From Collinsella sp. (GTDB taxonomy: Bacteria; Actinomycetota; Coriobacteriia; Coriobacteriales; Coriobacteriaceae): a stretch of DNA of 51,997 bases. The notes beneath the pieces are model-generated. The model worked only from the letters and a program-made list of their open reading frames with translations. It was not told where the DNA came from and made no database searches. The position numbers were made by a program, and so were the translations under genes. Of this stretch, positions 26,894 to 35,346 are shown piece by piece (within the stretch, counting starts at the first letter, position 1; each line of letters starts with the position of its first letter). The stretch spans positions 1-51,997 of the forward strand of contig WGSL01000007.1 in assembly GCA_014871665.1 (NCBI GenBank). Reading direction: 5' to 3'.

Positions 26894-27791
26894 TGTAAAG
26901 AAACGTGGCGGATTGGGACGTGGACTCAATGCTTTGGTCTCAGAGGCCGAGTATGAGACCGGCGCTTCGGCTGCATCGGCTTCAAATGCCGCATCTGAAA
27001 CAAAACTACCTATTGAGGATATCGTTCCCAACCCTAATCAGCCGCGAATTCACTTTAACGAAACTGAACTTCGCGAGTTGAGCGAGTCAATCCAAGAACA
27101 TGGCGTTTTGCAGCCGCTTTTGGTTCGCAAGCATGGAAACGGCTATGAGATCATCGCTGGTGAGCGTCGTTACCAGGCGTCAAAGCTTGCTGGCCTTGAA
27201 GAATTGCCAGTCATCATTAAAGAGGTAAATGATGAAGAGATGCTGGCTCTAGCTCTTATCGAAAACCTTCAGCGTTCTGATCTGAATCCCGTCGAAGAGG
27301 CTAAGGGCTATCGCCAACTCATTGATGCCAGCGGGATGACCCAGGAGGCATTGTCGAAGGCAGTAAGCAAGTCACGCTCTGCAATTACAAACTCGCTGCG
27401 TCTTCTCGATCTCCCCGAAGTAGTTCAGCAGATGATTTTTGAGGGCAAACTTACTGCTGGTCATGCACGTGCGATTCTTGCAGTTCCCTATGAGGACGCG
27501 CGTATTCGACTTGCAGAGAAAGTTGTTACAGAGGGCCTTTCCGTAAGAGCGACAGAAAATCTTGCTCCGTTGTTTTCTGCCGGAGAGACACCTAAGACGC
27601 CGAGGCCTGCAACGCCTCAGTCTTTTAAAAAGGCTGCCCGCGTGCTTCGTCAGGTTTTTAATACCAACGTGCGTGTGAAGAGCTCGCGTGGAAAGAATAA
27701 GATTGAGATTGAGTTTAAAGACGAGGAAGAGCTCTCTCGTATTCTTGGCGAAATGATTCAGTTTGATCAAGGAGGCCAAGATGAGGAATAA
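26886..27791 (+). CDS. parB: Chromosome partitioning protein ParB/Spo0J
   Basis: 301 residues, GTG start inside the end of parA. An N-terminal KKRGGLGRGLNAL motif (for ParA interaction) is followed by the CTP-binding/ParB core NPNQPRIHFNE, GERRYQASKLAG and ENLQRSDLNPVEEA. A helix-turn-helix (TQEALSKAVSKSRSAITNSLRLL) and a C-terminal dimerisation domain follow. It should bind the parS cluster just upstream. Its last 11 bp overlap the next gene. Confidence 0.97.
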   Translation: MPSVKKRGGLGRGLNALVSEAEYETGASAASASNAASETKLPIEDIVPNPNQPRIHFNETELRELSESIQEHGVLQPLLVRKHGNGYEIIAGERRYQASKLAGLEELPVIIKEVNDEEMLALALIENLQRSDLNPVEEAKGYRQLIDASGMTQEALSKAVSKSRSAITNSLRLLDLPEVVQQMIFEGKLTAGHARAILAVPYEDARIRLAEKVVTEGLSVRATENLAPLFSAGETPKTPRPATPQSFKKAARVLRQVFNTNVRVKSSRGKNKIEIEFKDEEELSRILGEMIQFDQGGQDEE

Positions 27792-28035
27792 GATTTTAAC
27801 AGCGATTGCATTGGTGACGACTGTCGCGGCTGGTGCCTTTGCTGGCTATAGGATCGCGACAGACGATGAACTTCGAGGTCGTTTGCTTCGTAGCGCGCAA
27901 GATATCGTCGATACTTCCAAAAAGAAAATGGATGTTATGACAGAAGATGTTGCCATGCGTACTGCTCAGGTAACGAAGAATCCCAAGATTAATCAAGGTT
28001 GGGTCAGCAACCAATGGGAAAATGTAGGCTATTAG
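27781..28035 (+). CDS. Small membrane-anchored protein after parB
   Basis: 84 residues from the ATG at 27781 (AAGGAGGCCAAG upstream), overlapping parB. One N-terminal hydrophobic segment (KILTAIALVTTVAAGAFAGY) precedes a polar helical tail (ELRGRLLRSAQDIVDTSKKKMD), which recalls YtxH-type proteins. Function unknown. Coupling to parB may only reflect shared expression. Confidence 0.8.
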   Translation: MRNKILTAIALVTTVAAGAFAGYRIATDDELRGRLLRSAQDIVDTSKKKMDVMTEDVAMRTAQVTKNPKINQGWVSNQWENVGY

Positions 28036-28063
28036 GTACCTAACAATTACTCAGCATATTTTG

Positions 28064-28104
28064 AGGGGTCCTTGTCTGATTCATGAGACAAGGACCCCTT
28101 ATTT
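28064..28104 (+). terminator. Terminator of the rsmG-parAB block
   Basis: A perfect 14-bp stem (28064-28077 with 28086-28099), 8-nt loop and TTATTTT. Confidence 0.9.
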
Positions 28105-28159
28105 TGGCCGTAAAAATGGGACAGGTAGCAGCTGATTCAAAATTAAGGTCAATAAATGA

Positions 28160-28196
28160 AACGACCCCGGTTGCATATTCTGTAACCGGGGTCGTT
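28160..28196 (-). terminator. rlmN terminator
   Basis: A 13-bp stem (28160-28172 with 28184-28196), 11-nt loop, with a T-containing tail (TTTCATTTATT) on the minus strand. It faces the rightward terminator across about 55 bp. Confidence 0.75.
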
Positions 28197-28199
28197 CGA

Positions 28200-28215
28200 T
28201 GTTTCACATGAAACG
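28200..28215. other. Near-consensus parS site
   Basis: TGTTTCACATGAAACG matches the parS consensus at 14 of 16 positions, in the gap between the rlmN stop and its terminator. Possibly a weak ParB site. Confidence 0.5.
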
Positions 28216-28233
28216 TTTTGGGATGCGACTCCC

Positions 28234-29286
28234 CTATGCGTTCTTCTGAACTTTGAAGCGCTGCTTCAGCTGTCCGCAAGCGGCGTCAATATCGTTACCA
28301 CGGGAGTTACGAATCGTGGTCTCGATGCCACGGGACTCAAGACGACGCTGAAGATCCTCAACCTTATGAATCGGCGACGGCTTGAGCGGGCTACCCTCGA
28401 TGTCGTTAAGCTGAATGAGGTTAACGTGGCACAGCGTTCCCTCGCAGAAGTCGCAGAGCGCCTGCATTTCGGGATTCGTATCGTTGACGCCTTCGATCAT
28501 GGCATACTCATAGGTCGGGCGGCGGCCGGTCTTCTCGGTGTAGAGCTGAAGCGCTTCGTGAAGGCGAAGCAGCGTGTACTTCTTAACACCGGGCATGAGC
28601 TTATTGCGCGTCGACTGGATGGCGGAATGCAGGGAAACGGCAAGCGTGAACTGCTCGGGGATGTCGGCAAATTTGCGAATACCGGGAATAACGCCGCTGG
28701 TAGAGACGGTGAGGTGACGAGCGCCGATACCGATGCCATCGGGGTCGTTGAGGATTCGCAGCGCCTTGAGAACCTCGTCGTAGTTGGCAAACGGCTCGCC
28801 CTGGCCCATGAAGACAACGCTCGTGGCGCGCTCGCCAAAGTCGTTGGATACATGAAGTACCTGGTCGACGATCTCTTGAGCGGTCAGAGAGCGCTTGAGG
28901 CCGTTGAGACCGGTAGCGCAAAAGGCACAGCCCATGCCACAGCCTGCCTGGGTGGAAACGCAGACGGAAAGCTTGTTACGACGGGGCATGCCGACGGTCT
29001 CGACGGAAACGCCGTCGTGGTACTCGAGCAGATACTTGCGAGAGCCATCTTTGGAAACCTGCTTGGTGAGTTCAGTCGGCGTGTCAAAGGCAAAAGCCTC
29101 TTTAAGCTGCTCGCGGAAAGCCTTGGGAAGGTTGGTCATATCGTCAAACGAACAAACGTTCTTCTCAAAGACCCATTCGATGAGCTGCTTCGCGCGGAAG
29201 GCGGGCTGGCCAAGCTCGGCCACGAGCTCGCGAATATCGTTTTGGCTCAAGTCGCGAATGTCCTGAGATTTAGTCCTGGGATTCAT
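28234..29286 (-). CDS. rlmN: Dual-specificity 23S rRNA/tRNA (adenine-C2) methyltransferase RlmN
   Basis: 350 residues; a radical SAM enzyme that methylates A2503 of 23S rRNA and A37 of some tRNAs. The iron-sulfur motif C-x3-C-x2-C is C116, C120 and C123 (AGCGMGCAFCATG). Other landmarks: N-terminal FRAKQLIEWVFEK, VFMGQGEPFANYDEVL, and a C-terminal cysteine in DAACGQL that matches the methyl-carrying Cys. Transcribed alone, leftward. Confidence 0.96.
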   Translation of the reverse strand: MNPRTKSQDIRDLSQNDIRELVAELGQPAFRAKQLIEWVFEKNVCSFDDMTNLPKAFREQLKEAFAFDTPTELTKQVSKDGSRKYLLEYHDGVSVETVGMPRRNKLSVCVSTQAGCGMGCAFCATGLNGLKRSLTAQEIVDQVLHVSNDFGERATSVVFMGQGEPFANYDEVLKALRILNDPDGIGIGARHLTVSTSGVIPGIRKFADIPEQFTLAVSLHSAIQSTRNKLMPGVKKYTLLRLHEALQLYTEKTGRRPTYEYAMIEGVNDTNPEMQALCDFCEGTLCHVNLIQLNDIEGSPLKPSPIHKVEDLQRRLESRGIETTIRNSRGNDIDAACGQLKQRFKVQKNA

Positions 29287-29371
29287 GGAAGCCTTTCGAT
29301 TTTGGGGAAACGTAGAGGGTATCGCTACAATATGGTATCAGCTGCAGAAATTATAGAGGAGGAGTCTGCCC

Positions 29372-30337
29372 ATGCCGGGTAAAAGCCTAGAGAACATGCA
29401 CGTAGCGGTCTTGGCGGGCGGTCATTCCGCTGAGCGCGAGATCTCGCTCAATTCGGGAAAGAACGTCGTGGTTGCCTTGAAGGAGGCCGGCTACACTTCG
29501 GTGGAGCTGCTCGACACGGCTGCCGATGATTTTATGGTAACCATGGCGACCGGCGGCTTTGACGTGGCGTTTATCGCCATGCACGGTGCCGGCGGCGAGG
29601 ATGGCGCCATGCAGGGCGCCATGGAGACCCTGGGTATCCCCTACACGGCCTCGGGCGTGCTTGCCAGCGCCTGCGGTGCCGACAAGGAGGTCTCTAAGCT
29701 CCTGTACGCCAAGGCGGGCATTCCCATTGCCCCCGGCCTTGCGCTCGAGGTGGGCGATGAAGTCGATATCGATCATATCGTCGAGGTCTGTGGCGAGCGC
29801 TGCTTTGTGAAGCCGGCCGTCAACGGTTCCAGCTATGGCATTTCCCTGGTCCATGAGCCCTCCGAGCTGCCCGCGGCAATCGCCAAGGCGTTTGAGTACG
29901 GCGACAAAGTGCTGGTCGAGAAGTGCATCGAGGGTACCGAGATCACCGTCGGCGTATACGGCGAAGATGACGTGCGCGCTCTGCCGATTGTCGAGATTCG
30001 TAAGCCCGAGGACTGCGAGTTCTACGATCTGGACGTGAAGTATGTCGACCCTACGGACATCCATCGCATTCCGGCGCAGATTTCACCCGAGAATTATGCT
30101 CGCGCTCAGGAGCTTGCCTGCGCCGCTCACAAGGCCCTCGGTTGCCTGGGTATCTCGCGCAGCGATTTTATCGTGAGCGAGGACGGCCCCGTTATCCTCG
30201 AGACCAATACCATTCCCGGCATGACCGATACGTCGCTGTATCCGGATGAGATCCGCCACACCGACGACATGACGTTCCCGCAGGTCTGTGACAGCCTGAT
30301 CCGTATGGGTCTTCGTCGAGCGGGCATTGCATGCTAA
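29372..30337 (+). CDS. ddl: D-alanine--D-alanine ligase
   Basis: 321 residues, ATP-grasp fold; joins two D-alanines for peptidoglycan. Landmarks: N-terminal AVLAGGHSAEREISLNSG, AMHGAGGEDGAMQG, PAVNGSSYGIS, the YDLDVKY omega-loop region (Tyr-type, as in D-Ala-D-Ala rather than D-lactate enzymes), and the metal-binding ILETNTIPGMT. The ATG has AGAGGAGGAGTCTG upstream. The 3' end overlaps the exonuclease-helicase gene by 7 bp. Confidence 0.96.
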   Translation: MPGKSLENMHVAVLAGGHSAEREISLNSGKNVVVALKEAGYTSVELLDTAADDFMVTMATGGFDVAFIAMHGAGGEDGAMQGAMETLGIPYTASGVLASACGADKEVSKLLYAKAGIPIAPGLALEVGDEVDIDHIVEVCGERCFVKPAVNGSSYGISLVHEPSELPAAIAKAFEYGDKVLVEKCIEGTEITVGVYGEDDVRALPIVEIRKPEDCEFYDLDVKYVDPTDIHRIPAQISPENYARAQELACAAHKALGCLGISRSDFIVSEDGPVILETNTIPGMTDTSLYPDEIRHTDDMTFPQVCDSLIRMGLRRAGIAC

Positions 30338-33225
30338 TCGAGGACGCGGTTTCGTCAGGAACGCCGCAGTTTGTCATCGACTCCTATGCCACGCTAGCCG
30401 AACGCGCCAAAACGCAGTCCTTTGGCCTTATCGAGGAAGATGTTATTGTCCTCGATACCGAGACCACAGGTCTTTCGGTGCAGGACAATGAGCTGATCGA
30501 GATCTCGGCGGCCCGTCTTTCGGGCCGCGAGATCGTCGACCGTTTCGATACCTTCGTGCATCCCAAGCAGCTGATTCCCGCCGAGATTACCGAGCTCACG
30601 AGCATTACAAATGCCGACGTGGCAGATGCCCCGTCGGCCGTTGAGGCCGTCGCCGCTCTCGCCGATTTTGTCGGTGGTTGCCCGGTGATCGCACATAACG
30701 CCACGTTCGACCGCTCGTTTATCGAGTCGGTCAAAGGCGGCGTCAACGTGAGCGATATTTGGATCGATTCGCTGGCGCTGTCGCGCATCGCGCTTCCGCG
30801 CCTGGCCTCGCACAAGCTGTCTTTTATGGCCGATCTGTTTGGCTGTGACTCGGTATCACACCGTGCCAATGCCGACGTCGACGCCCTGTGTGGCGTATGG
30901 CGCGTGTTGCTCGTGGCGCTCACCGACTTGCCCCAGGGCCTCATGGCGCGCCTAGCCGACATGCATCCGGATGTGCCTTGGTCCTATCGTCCTATCTTCT
31001 CATTCTTGGCAGGGCAGAACCCTGGTTCTATCTTCTCTCTCAGCGCCGCTCGTACTGACGTTCTCAAGGCCGATCGCGCCGACGATCGGGTGGACGCCGA
31101 CGAACTGCCGGTCCTCAAGATGCCGAGTCGTGAGGAGATTGAGGCAGACTATGCGCCAGGTGGCCTGGTCAATCGCATGTATCCCACTTACGAGCCGCGT
31201 GATGAGCAGATCGCGATGGCGCTCGAGGTCCGCGATGCGCTGGTCACGGGCACTCATCGTGTAATTGAGGCGGGCACAGGCGTCGGCAAATCGATGGCCT
31301 ATCTGGTGCCTTTTGCCGAGGCGGCACGCCGTAACAACATCACGGTTGGTATTGCGACCAAATCGAACAATCTTGCCGACCAGCTCATGTACCATGAGCT
31401 GCCAAAACTTGCCGAGCAACTGGACGGTGGTCTGTCATTTTGTGCTCTCAAGGGGTATGACCACTATCCGTGTCTGCGCAAGCTTGAGCGCATGAGCCGC
31501 GGCCAGGTCGAGATTACCACCAAGCGCGATCCGGCGGACACGCTCACGGCGGTCGCGGTCATTATGGCGTACGTCTGTCAATCAGCCGATGGCGACCTCG
31601 ACTCGCTTGGCATTCGGTGGCGCAGCGTCAACCGCCCCGACTTTACGACGGCCTCGCGCGAGTGTGCTCGTCGCCTCTGCCCGTTTTTCCCTGAAAAATG
31701 CTTGGTCCACGGCGCTCGCCGTCGTGCGGCGCATGCCGGCGTGGTGGTCACCAACCATTCCCTGCTGTTCCGCAATGTTGCGGCCGAGGGCAGGATTTTG
31801 CCTCCGATTCGTCATTGGGTAATCGACGAGGCTCATTCTATCGAGCGCGAGGCGCGCCGTCAGTGGGCGCGCGTGGTGTCGGCGGACGAATCACGCGTTC
31901 TGTTTGAGCGCCTGGGTGGCTCGAGCACCGGTGCGCTAAGCCAGGTCTCCCGTGATTTGGCAACCTCTGAGGGCTCTACGCTCTATCTGGGCCTTACTGC
32001 CAAGGCGACGTCGACGGTTGCGCGCGCGAGCATGGCAATCGCCGACGTGTTCGATGGCGTTCGCGAGCTCGGCCGCCGTGCCCGTGGGGGTTATGACAAT
32101 GCCAATCTATGGATTGGCCCCGAGCTGCGCGAATCTGACGACTGGCATGATTTCTTACAGTCGGCCTACGCTGCCATCGATGCATTGGAACAAGCTGACA
32201 AGTGCGTCGACGCGCTGGTGCAAGCCGTCGCCGCCGACAAGCCCGAGGTTGTTGTCGACTTGGGCGATATCTCGCGCCGCCTGCACGAGTTGGCCGAGAA
32301 CCTCAAACTCATCATCGACGGCACCGATGAACACTACGTGTATTCGCTGCAGGTCAATCGCAGGTTGCGTGCCGGCGGAGAGTCGATGACCGCAGAGCGC
32401 ATCGACATTGGTGAGGCCTTGGCAACCGAGTGGCTGCCCGAGGTTCACACGGCTATCTTTGCCTCGGCGACCATGACGGTGTCCAAAAGCTTTGAACACT
32501 TTAACCACGCGGTCGGCCTCGATCGCATCGGTGCTTCGACATCCTCATCGCTGCACTTGGATTCGAGCTACGACTTCGATTCGAACATGGCCGTAGTCGT
32601 TGCGGGCGATATCCCCGATCCGCGCGATCGTGAGAGCTATCTTACGGCGCTCGAGCGCGTGCTGGTCGACGCCCATCTTGCCATGGGCGGATCGGTGCTC
32701 ACGCTGTTCACCAATCGGCGCGACATGGAAGACCTGTACGCCCGCGTTGAGCCCAAGATGGCCCGTGCGGGTCTGGAGCTCAACTGCCAGCAGCGCAACT
32801 CATCTCCTCGTCGCCTGCGCGACCGGTTTATCAACGAGCCGACCTCGTCGCTTTTTGCTCTTAAGGCCTTTTGGGAGGGATTCGACGCCAGCGGCGAGAC
32901 GCTGCGCTGCGTCATCATTCCCAAGCTGCCGTTCTCGAGTCCCACGGACCCGCTCTCGTGCGAGCGCAACCTGCGCGAAGACCGCGCTTGGGCGCGCTAT
33001 TCGCTGCCCGAGGCGGTGCTCGAGGTCAAGCAGGCGGCCGGCCGCCTTATCCGCTCGTCGACCGATTGCGGCGTGCTGATTCTGGCCGACCCGCGCCTGG
33101 TGACGAAGGGCTACGGAAAGAAGTTCTTAACGTCGCTGCCTACGAGCTCCTACCAGCGCATCGAATCGGCGCAGATCGGGCACTATCTGCAACTGTGGCG
33201 TGCACGCCACGAGCGGCGGCGCTAA
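30331..33225 (+). CDS. dinG: DinG-type DNA helicase fused to DEDDh exonuclease
   Basis: 964 residues. The N-terminal DnaQ-like 3'-5' exonuclease (about 35-200) has D42 and E44 (VLDTETTG), HNATFDRSF and HRANADVD. A superfamily 2 helicase of XPD/DinG type follows: Walker A EAGTGVGKS (about 313-321), DEAH box (499-502), and a late VLEVKQAAGRLIRS motif VI. Four cysteines between motifs Ia and II (HYPCLRK; RECARRLCPFFPEKC) fit an iron-sulfur cluster. The fusion is typical of Gram-positive DinG, thought to unwind R-loops, forks or damaged DNA. Translationally coupled to ddl; its stop overlaps that of the convergent WYL gene. Confidence 0.93.
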   Translation: MLIEDAVSSGTPQFVIDSYATLAERAKTQSFGLIEEDVIVLDTETTGLSVQDNELIEISAARLSGREIVDRFDTFVHPKQLIPAEITELTSITNADVADAPSAVEAVAALADFVGGCPVIAHNATFDRSFIESVKGGVNVSDIWIDSLALSRIALPRLASHKLSFMADLFGCDSVSHRANADVDALCGVWRVLLVALTDLPQGLMARLADMHPDVPWSYRPIFSFLAGQNPGSIFSLSAARTDVLKADRADDRVDADELPVLKMPSREEIEADYAPGGLVNRMYPTYEPRDEQIAMALEVRDALVTGTHRVIEAGTGVGKSMAYLVPFAEAARRNNITVGIATKSNNLADQLMYHELPKLAEQLDGGLSFCALKGYDHYPCLRKLERMSRGQVEITTKRDPADTLTAVAVIMAYVCQSADGDLDSLGIRWRSVNRPDFTTASRECARRLCPFFPEKCLVHGARRRAAHAGVVVTNHSLLFRNVAAEGRILPPIRHWVIDEAHSIEREARRQWARVVSADESRVLFERLGGSSTGALSQVSRDLATSEGSTLYLGLTAKATSTVARASMAIADVFDGVRELGRRARGGYDNANLWIGPELRESDDWHDFLQSAYAAIDALEQADKCVDALVQAVAADKPEVVVDLGDISRRLHELAENLKLIIDGTDEHYVYSLQVNRRLRAGGESMTAERIDIGEALATEWLPEVHTAIFASATMTVSKSFEHFNHAVGLDRIGASTSSSLHLDSSYDFDSNMAVVVAGDIPDPRDRESYLTALERVLVDAHLAMGGSVLTLFTNRRDMEDLYARVEPKMARAGLELNCQQRNSSPRRLRDRFINEPTSSLFALKAFWEGFDASGETLRCVIIPKLPFSSPTDPLSCERNLREDRAWARYSLPEAVLEVKQAAGRLIRSSTDCGVLILADPRLVTKGYGKKFLTSLPTSSYQRIESAQIGHYLQLWRARHERRR

Positions 33226-34139
33226 AGCGGACAGACGAGGGTCTTTGCCATATCGCACAGACGCTTTGACAGGGCGGGGTCATCCAAGATGCGGATGGCT
33301 CCGCCCGCTGCGATTACCTGGCTCAGTAGCCAACGCTCGGAGCCATAATGCACGGTTACCGTTGCCATGTCTGCCCCGCTGCGCTCGATTAGGGTGATGC
33401 CGGCCCAGTCCAGATGCTCCGCCATATCGAATGGCATCAAGAGCTTTGCGCTACGCTGCGTCCGAGCAAGGGAATCGTGGAGGGATGTGACGTCCGGTGC
33501 ATGAGGCACGACGGAGTCTTCCGTCAAGGCGAGTCCCTCGATTTTATCCATTCGATAGGTGCGCTGCTCATCGACCGCGATGTCCCAGGCAATCAGGTAT
33601 GTTTGGTCGCCGTTTGCCGTAATGCGCAAGGGGTCGACCAGACGCTCACGTGGCCGTGCATCGTCCATCGAGCGATACGAGATGCGGCAGCGAACACCGT
33701 CCTGAATGGCGCAGCTCAGCTGCTGCCAGTGCGACCCGTGGTTGACGGTGTCAAAGACGCGCTGGTTATAGCCGAGCTCTTCGGGTAGAAGGGCATGTCG
33801 AATCCGAGCTGCCGTATGCGGCTCGATCCCCAACGATTCAAGTTCATGGTTGAGCACAGCGCCCTCGGCGGCACTCAAGCGCAGCGGTAGCACACGCCCG
33901 GCGTCACCGGTGAGGACCACACGCTCGCCGCGGCATTCGCAGATGATGCGCGCGCCCGATTCTCGGTCCGCGAGCGTCGAGACGATCTCGAGAATCTCGT
34001 CGAGCGATACCCCCGTGATGTCAAAGCGACTGCAAATCTCGGTCCGTGTCATGCCGCTCTCGCCGGCGGCGTAGAGGGCCTCCATGATGTCGATGGCGCG
34101 CGAGAGTCTCTGCTCGCTGGTGAGTTTACGCACGGGCAT
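33222..34139 (-). CDS. WYL-domain transcriptional regulator (PafC-like position)
   Basis: 305 residues from ATG 34139. An N-terminal helix-turn-helix (RLSRAIDIMEALYAAGESGMTRTEICSRFD) is followed by the WYL ligand-sensing domain (CRISYRSMDDARPRERLVDPLRI, YLIAWDIAVDEQRTYRMDKIE) and a WCX-type C-terminus. It overlaps the upstream WYL gene by 14 bp, forming a pair like mycobacterial PafB-PafC, which activate DNA-damage genes when ssDNA is present. Equivalence to PafC is inferred from the paired layout. Confidence 0.88.
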   Translation of the reverse strand: MPVRKLTSEQRLSRAIDIMEALYAAGESGMTRTEICSRFDITGVSLDEILEIVSTLADRESGARIICECRGERVVLTGDAGRVLPLRLSAAEGAVLNHELESLGIEPHTAARIRHALLPEELGYNQRVFDTVNHGSHWQQLSCAIQDGVRCRISYRSMDDARPRERLVDPLRITANGDQTYLIAWDIAVDEQRTYRMDKIEGLALTEDSVVPHAPDVTSLHDSLARTQRSAKLLMPFDMAEHLDWAGITLIERSGADMATVTVHYGSERWLLSQVIAAGGAIRILDDPALSKRLCDMAKTLVCPL

Positions 34140-35148
34140 ACTCGTGCACCGTCCTTTCAATGAGGTGGTTCCACGCCTGTTTGAGCGATTTGGGGGCCAC
34201 GGGCCTCATGCCGTCCATGGCGTGGGCCATGCAAAATGAGGCGCCGGCTTCAAGATCGCGCACGTCAACGGTCCAGGTCCATCCCACATCGGTGTGTACG
34301 AGCTCACCTCGCCCACGCGTGAGACCGTTGATCATATCGATCTGCGTCTGAGGGGCGAATGAGAACGTGGCTGCAACGGGCGGTCGGTCGGCAAAATCGA
34401 ATTCAAAGAACAGGTAGTCGCTGAGGTTGAAGTCCGCGGGGATGACGTAGGCCTTCGAAGGACGCCAAGCGCGAACGATACGGTCGCAGCGGAATGTCCT
34501 GATGTCGTCGGTGACGTTGTCGAGGCCGCAGAAGTAAGCCACGCCCTCGCGCTCGAACATGCCGTAGACGCAGACGGTACGTTCTCTCTGCTCGCCGCGT
34601 CCGTTCTGATATAAAAATCGCAGCGCGCATCGCTCGGCAAAGGCGCTCCAAACCGCATCGACGGTGGGAGAGCGGCTGATCGGCGCCTCGTCTACCGTCG
34701 TCCTGCCGGTGAGATAGGCAATCTTGGAGCGAATATCGGCAAGCGGTGCGGCAAAAGTGGATGAGCCGGCCGCTAGTGTCTGGTCGATGGCGTTGAGCAG
34801 GATATCGGCGTCGTCTGCGGTAATGAGGCCGCCTGCCGCAAACGTGTGCTCGCGGTCGATTGTCCACGAGCTTTCCTCGGTCTCCTGCGCGCCGGTGGGG
34901 CGAACCTCCTTGATTAAGATGCCGCGTTCGAGCAGCTTGTCACGATCGCGTCGAAACTTGCGCTTATCCGAGTCGATATTGCCCGAGCCATATCCCAGAT
35001 CAGAATCCAAGACGATCTGCTCGGTCGTCAGCGGTTCGGGGGAGCTATTGAGCACAAAGAAAAGATTGAGGATGCGCTGAGCCGTTTTATCGAAACTGGG
35101 CTCCGAATTTCCCTTTTTAATTGTCTCGGTCGTGTCGCTTGCCGTCAT
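34126..35148 (-). CDS. WYL-domain transcriptional regulator (PafB-like position)
   Basis: 340 residues. An N-terminal winged-helix segment (RILNLFFVLNSSPEPLTTEQI, DSDKRKFRRDRDKLLERGILI) precedes a WYL core (CALRFLYQNGRGEQRERTV, YFCGLDNVTDDIRTFRCDRIV) and a C-terminal WCX-like domain. It is transcribed away from the pseudo-M28 gene, and the 198-bp gap must hold both promoters. It probably works with the overlapping second WYL protein as a heteromer. Confidence 0.88.
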   Translation of the reverse strand: MTASDTTETIKKGNSEPSFDKTAQRILNLFFVLNSSPEPLTTEQIVLDSDLGYGSGNIDSDKRKFRRDRDKLLERGILIKEVRPTGAQETEESSWTIDREHTFAAGGLITADDADILLNAIDQTLAAGSSTFAAPLADIRSKIAYLTGRTTVDEAPISRSPTVDAVWSAFAERCALRFLYQNGRGEQRERTVCVYGMFEREGVAYFCGLDNVTDDIRTFRCDRIVRAWRPSKAYVIPADFNLSDYLFFEFDFADRPPVAATFSFAPQTQIDMINGLTRGRGELVHTDVGWTWTVDVRDLEAGASFCMAHAMDGMRPVAPKSLKQAWNHLIERTVHEYARA

Positions 35149-35346
35149 AGAGTCCTCGCATGAGAAGGTGGTTTGCTGCCATGATTTTAGTCCGATATGG
35201 AGATTAGGCTATATCCTTGTCCGCTCGGGGCGTTAAGATGGCCCGAATTCGGTCGTTTGCGCTCGCTCGGGGTATACTTTCGACTATATACGGTTCTAAT
35301 GTGCATGCATTGGGCCTATTTGTCGGATTATGGATGTGGAGCGCAC

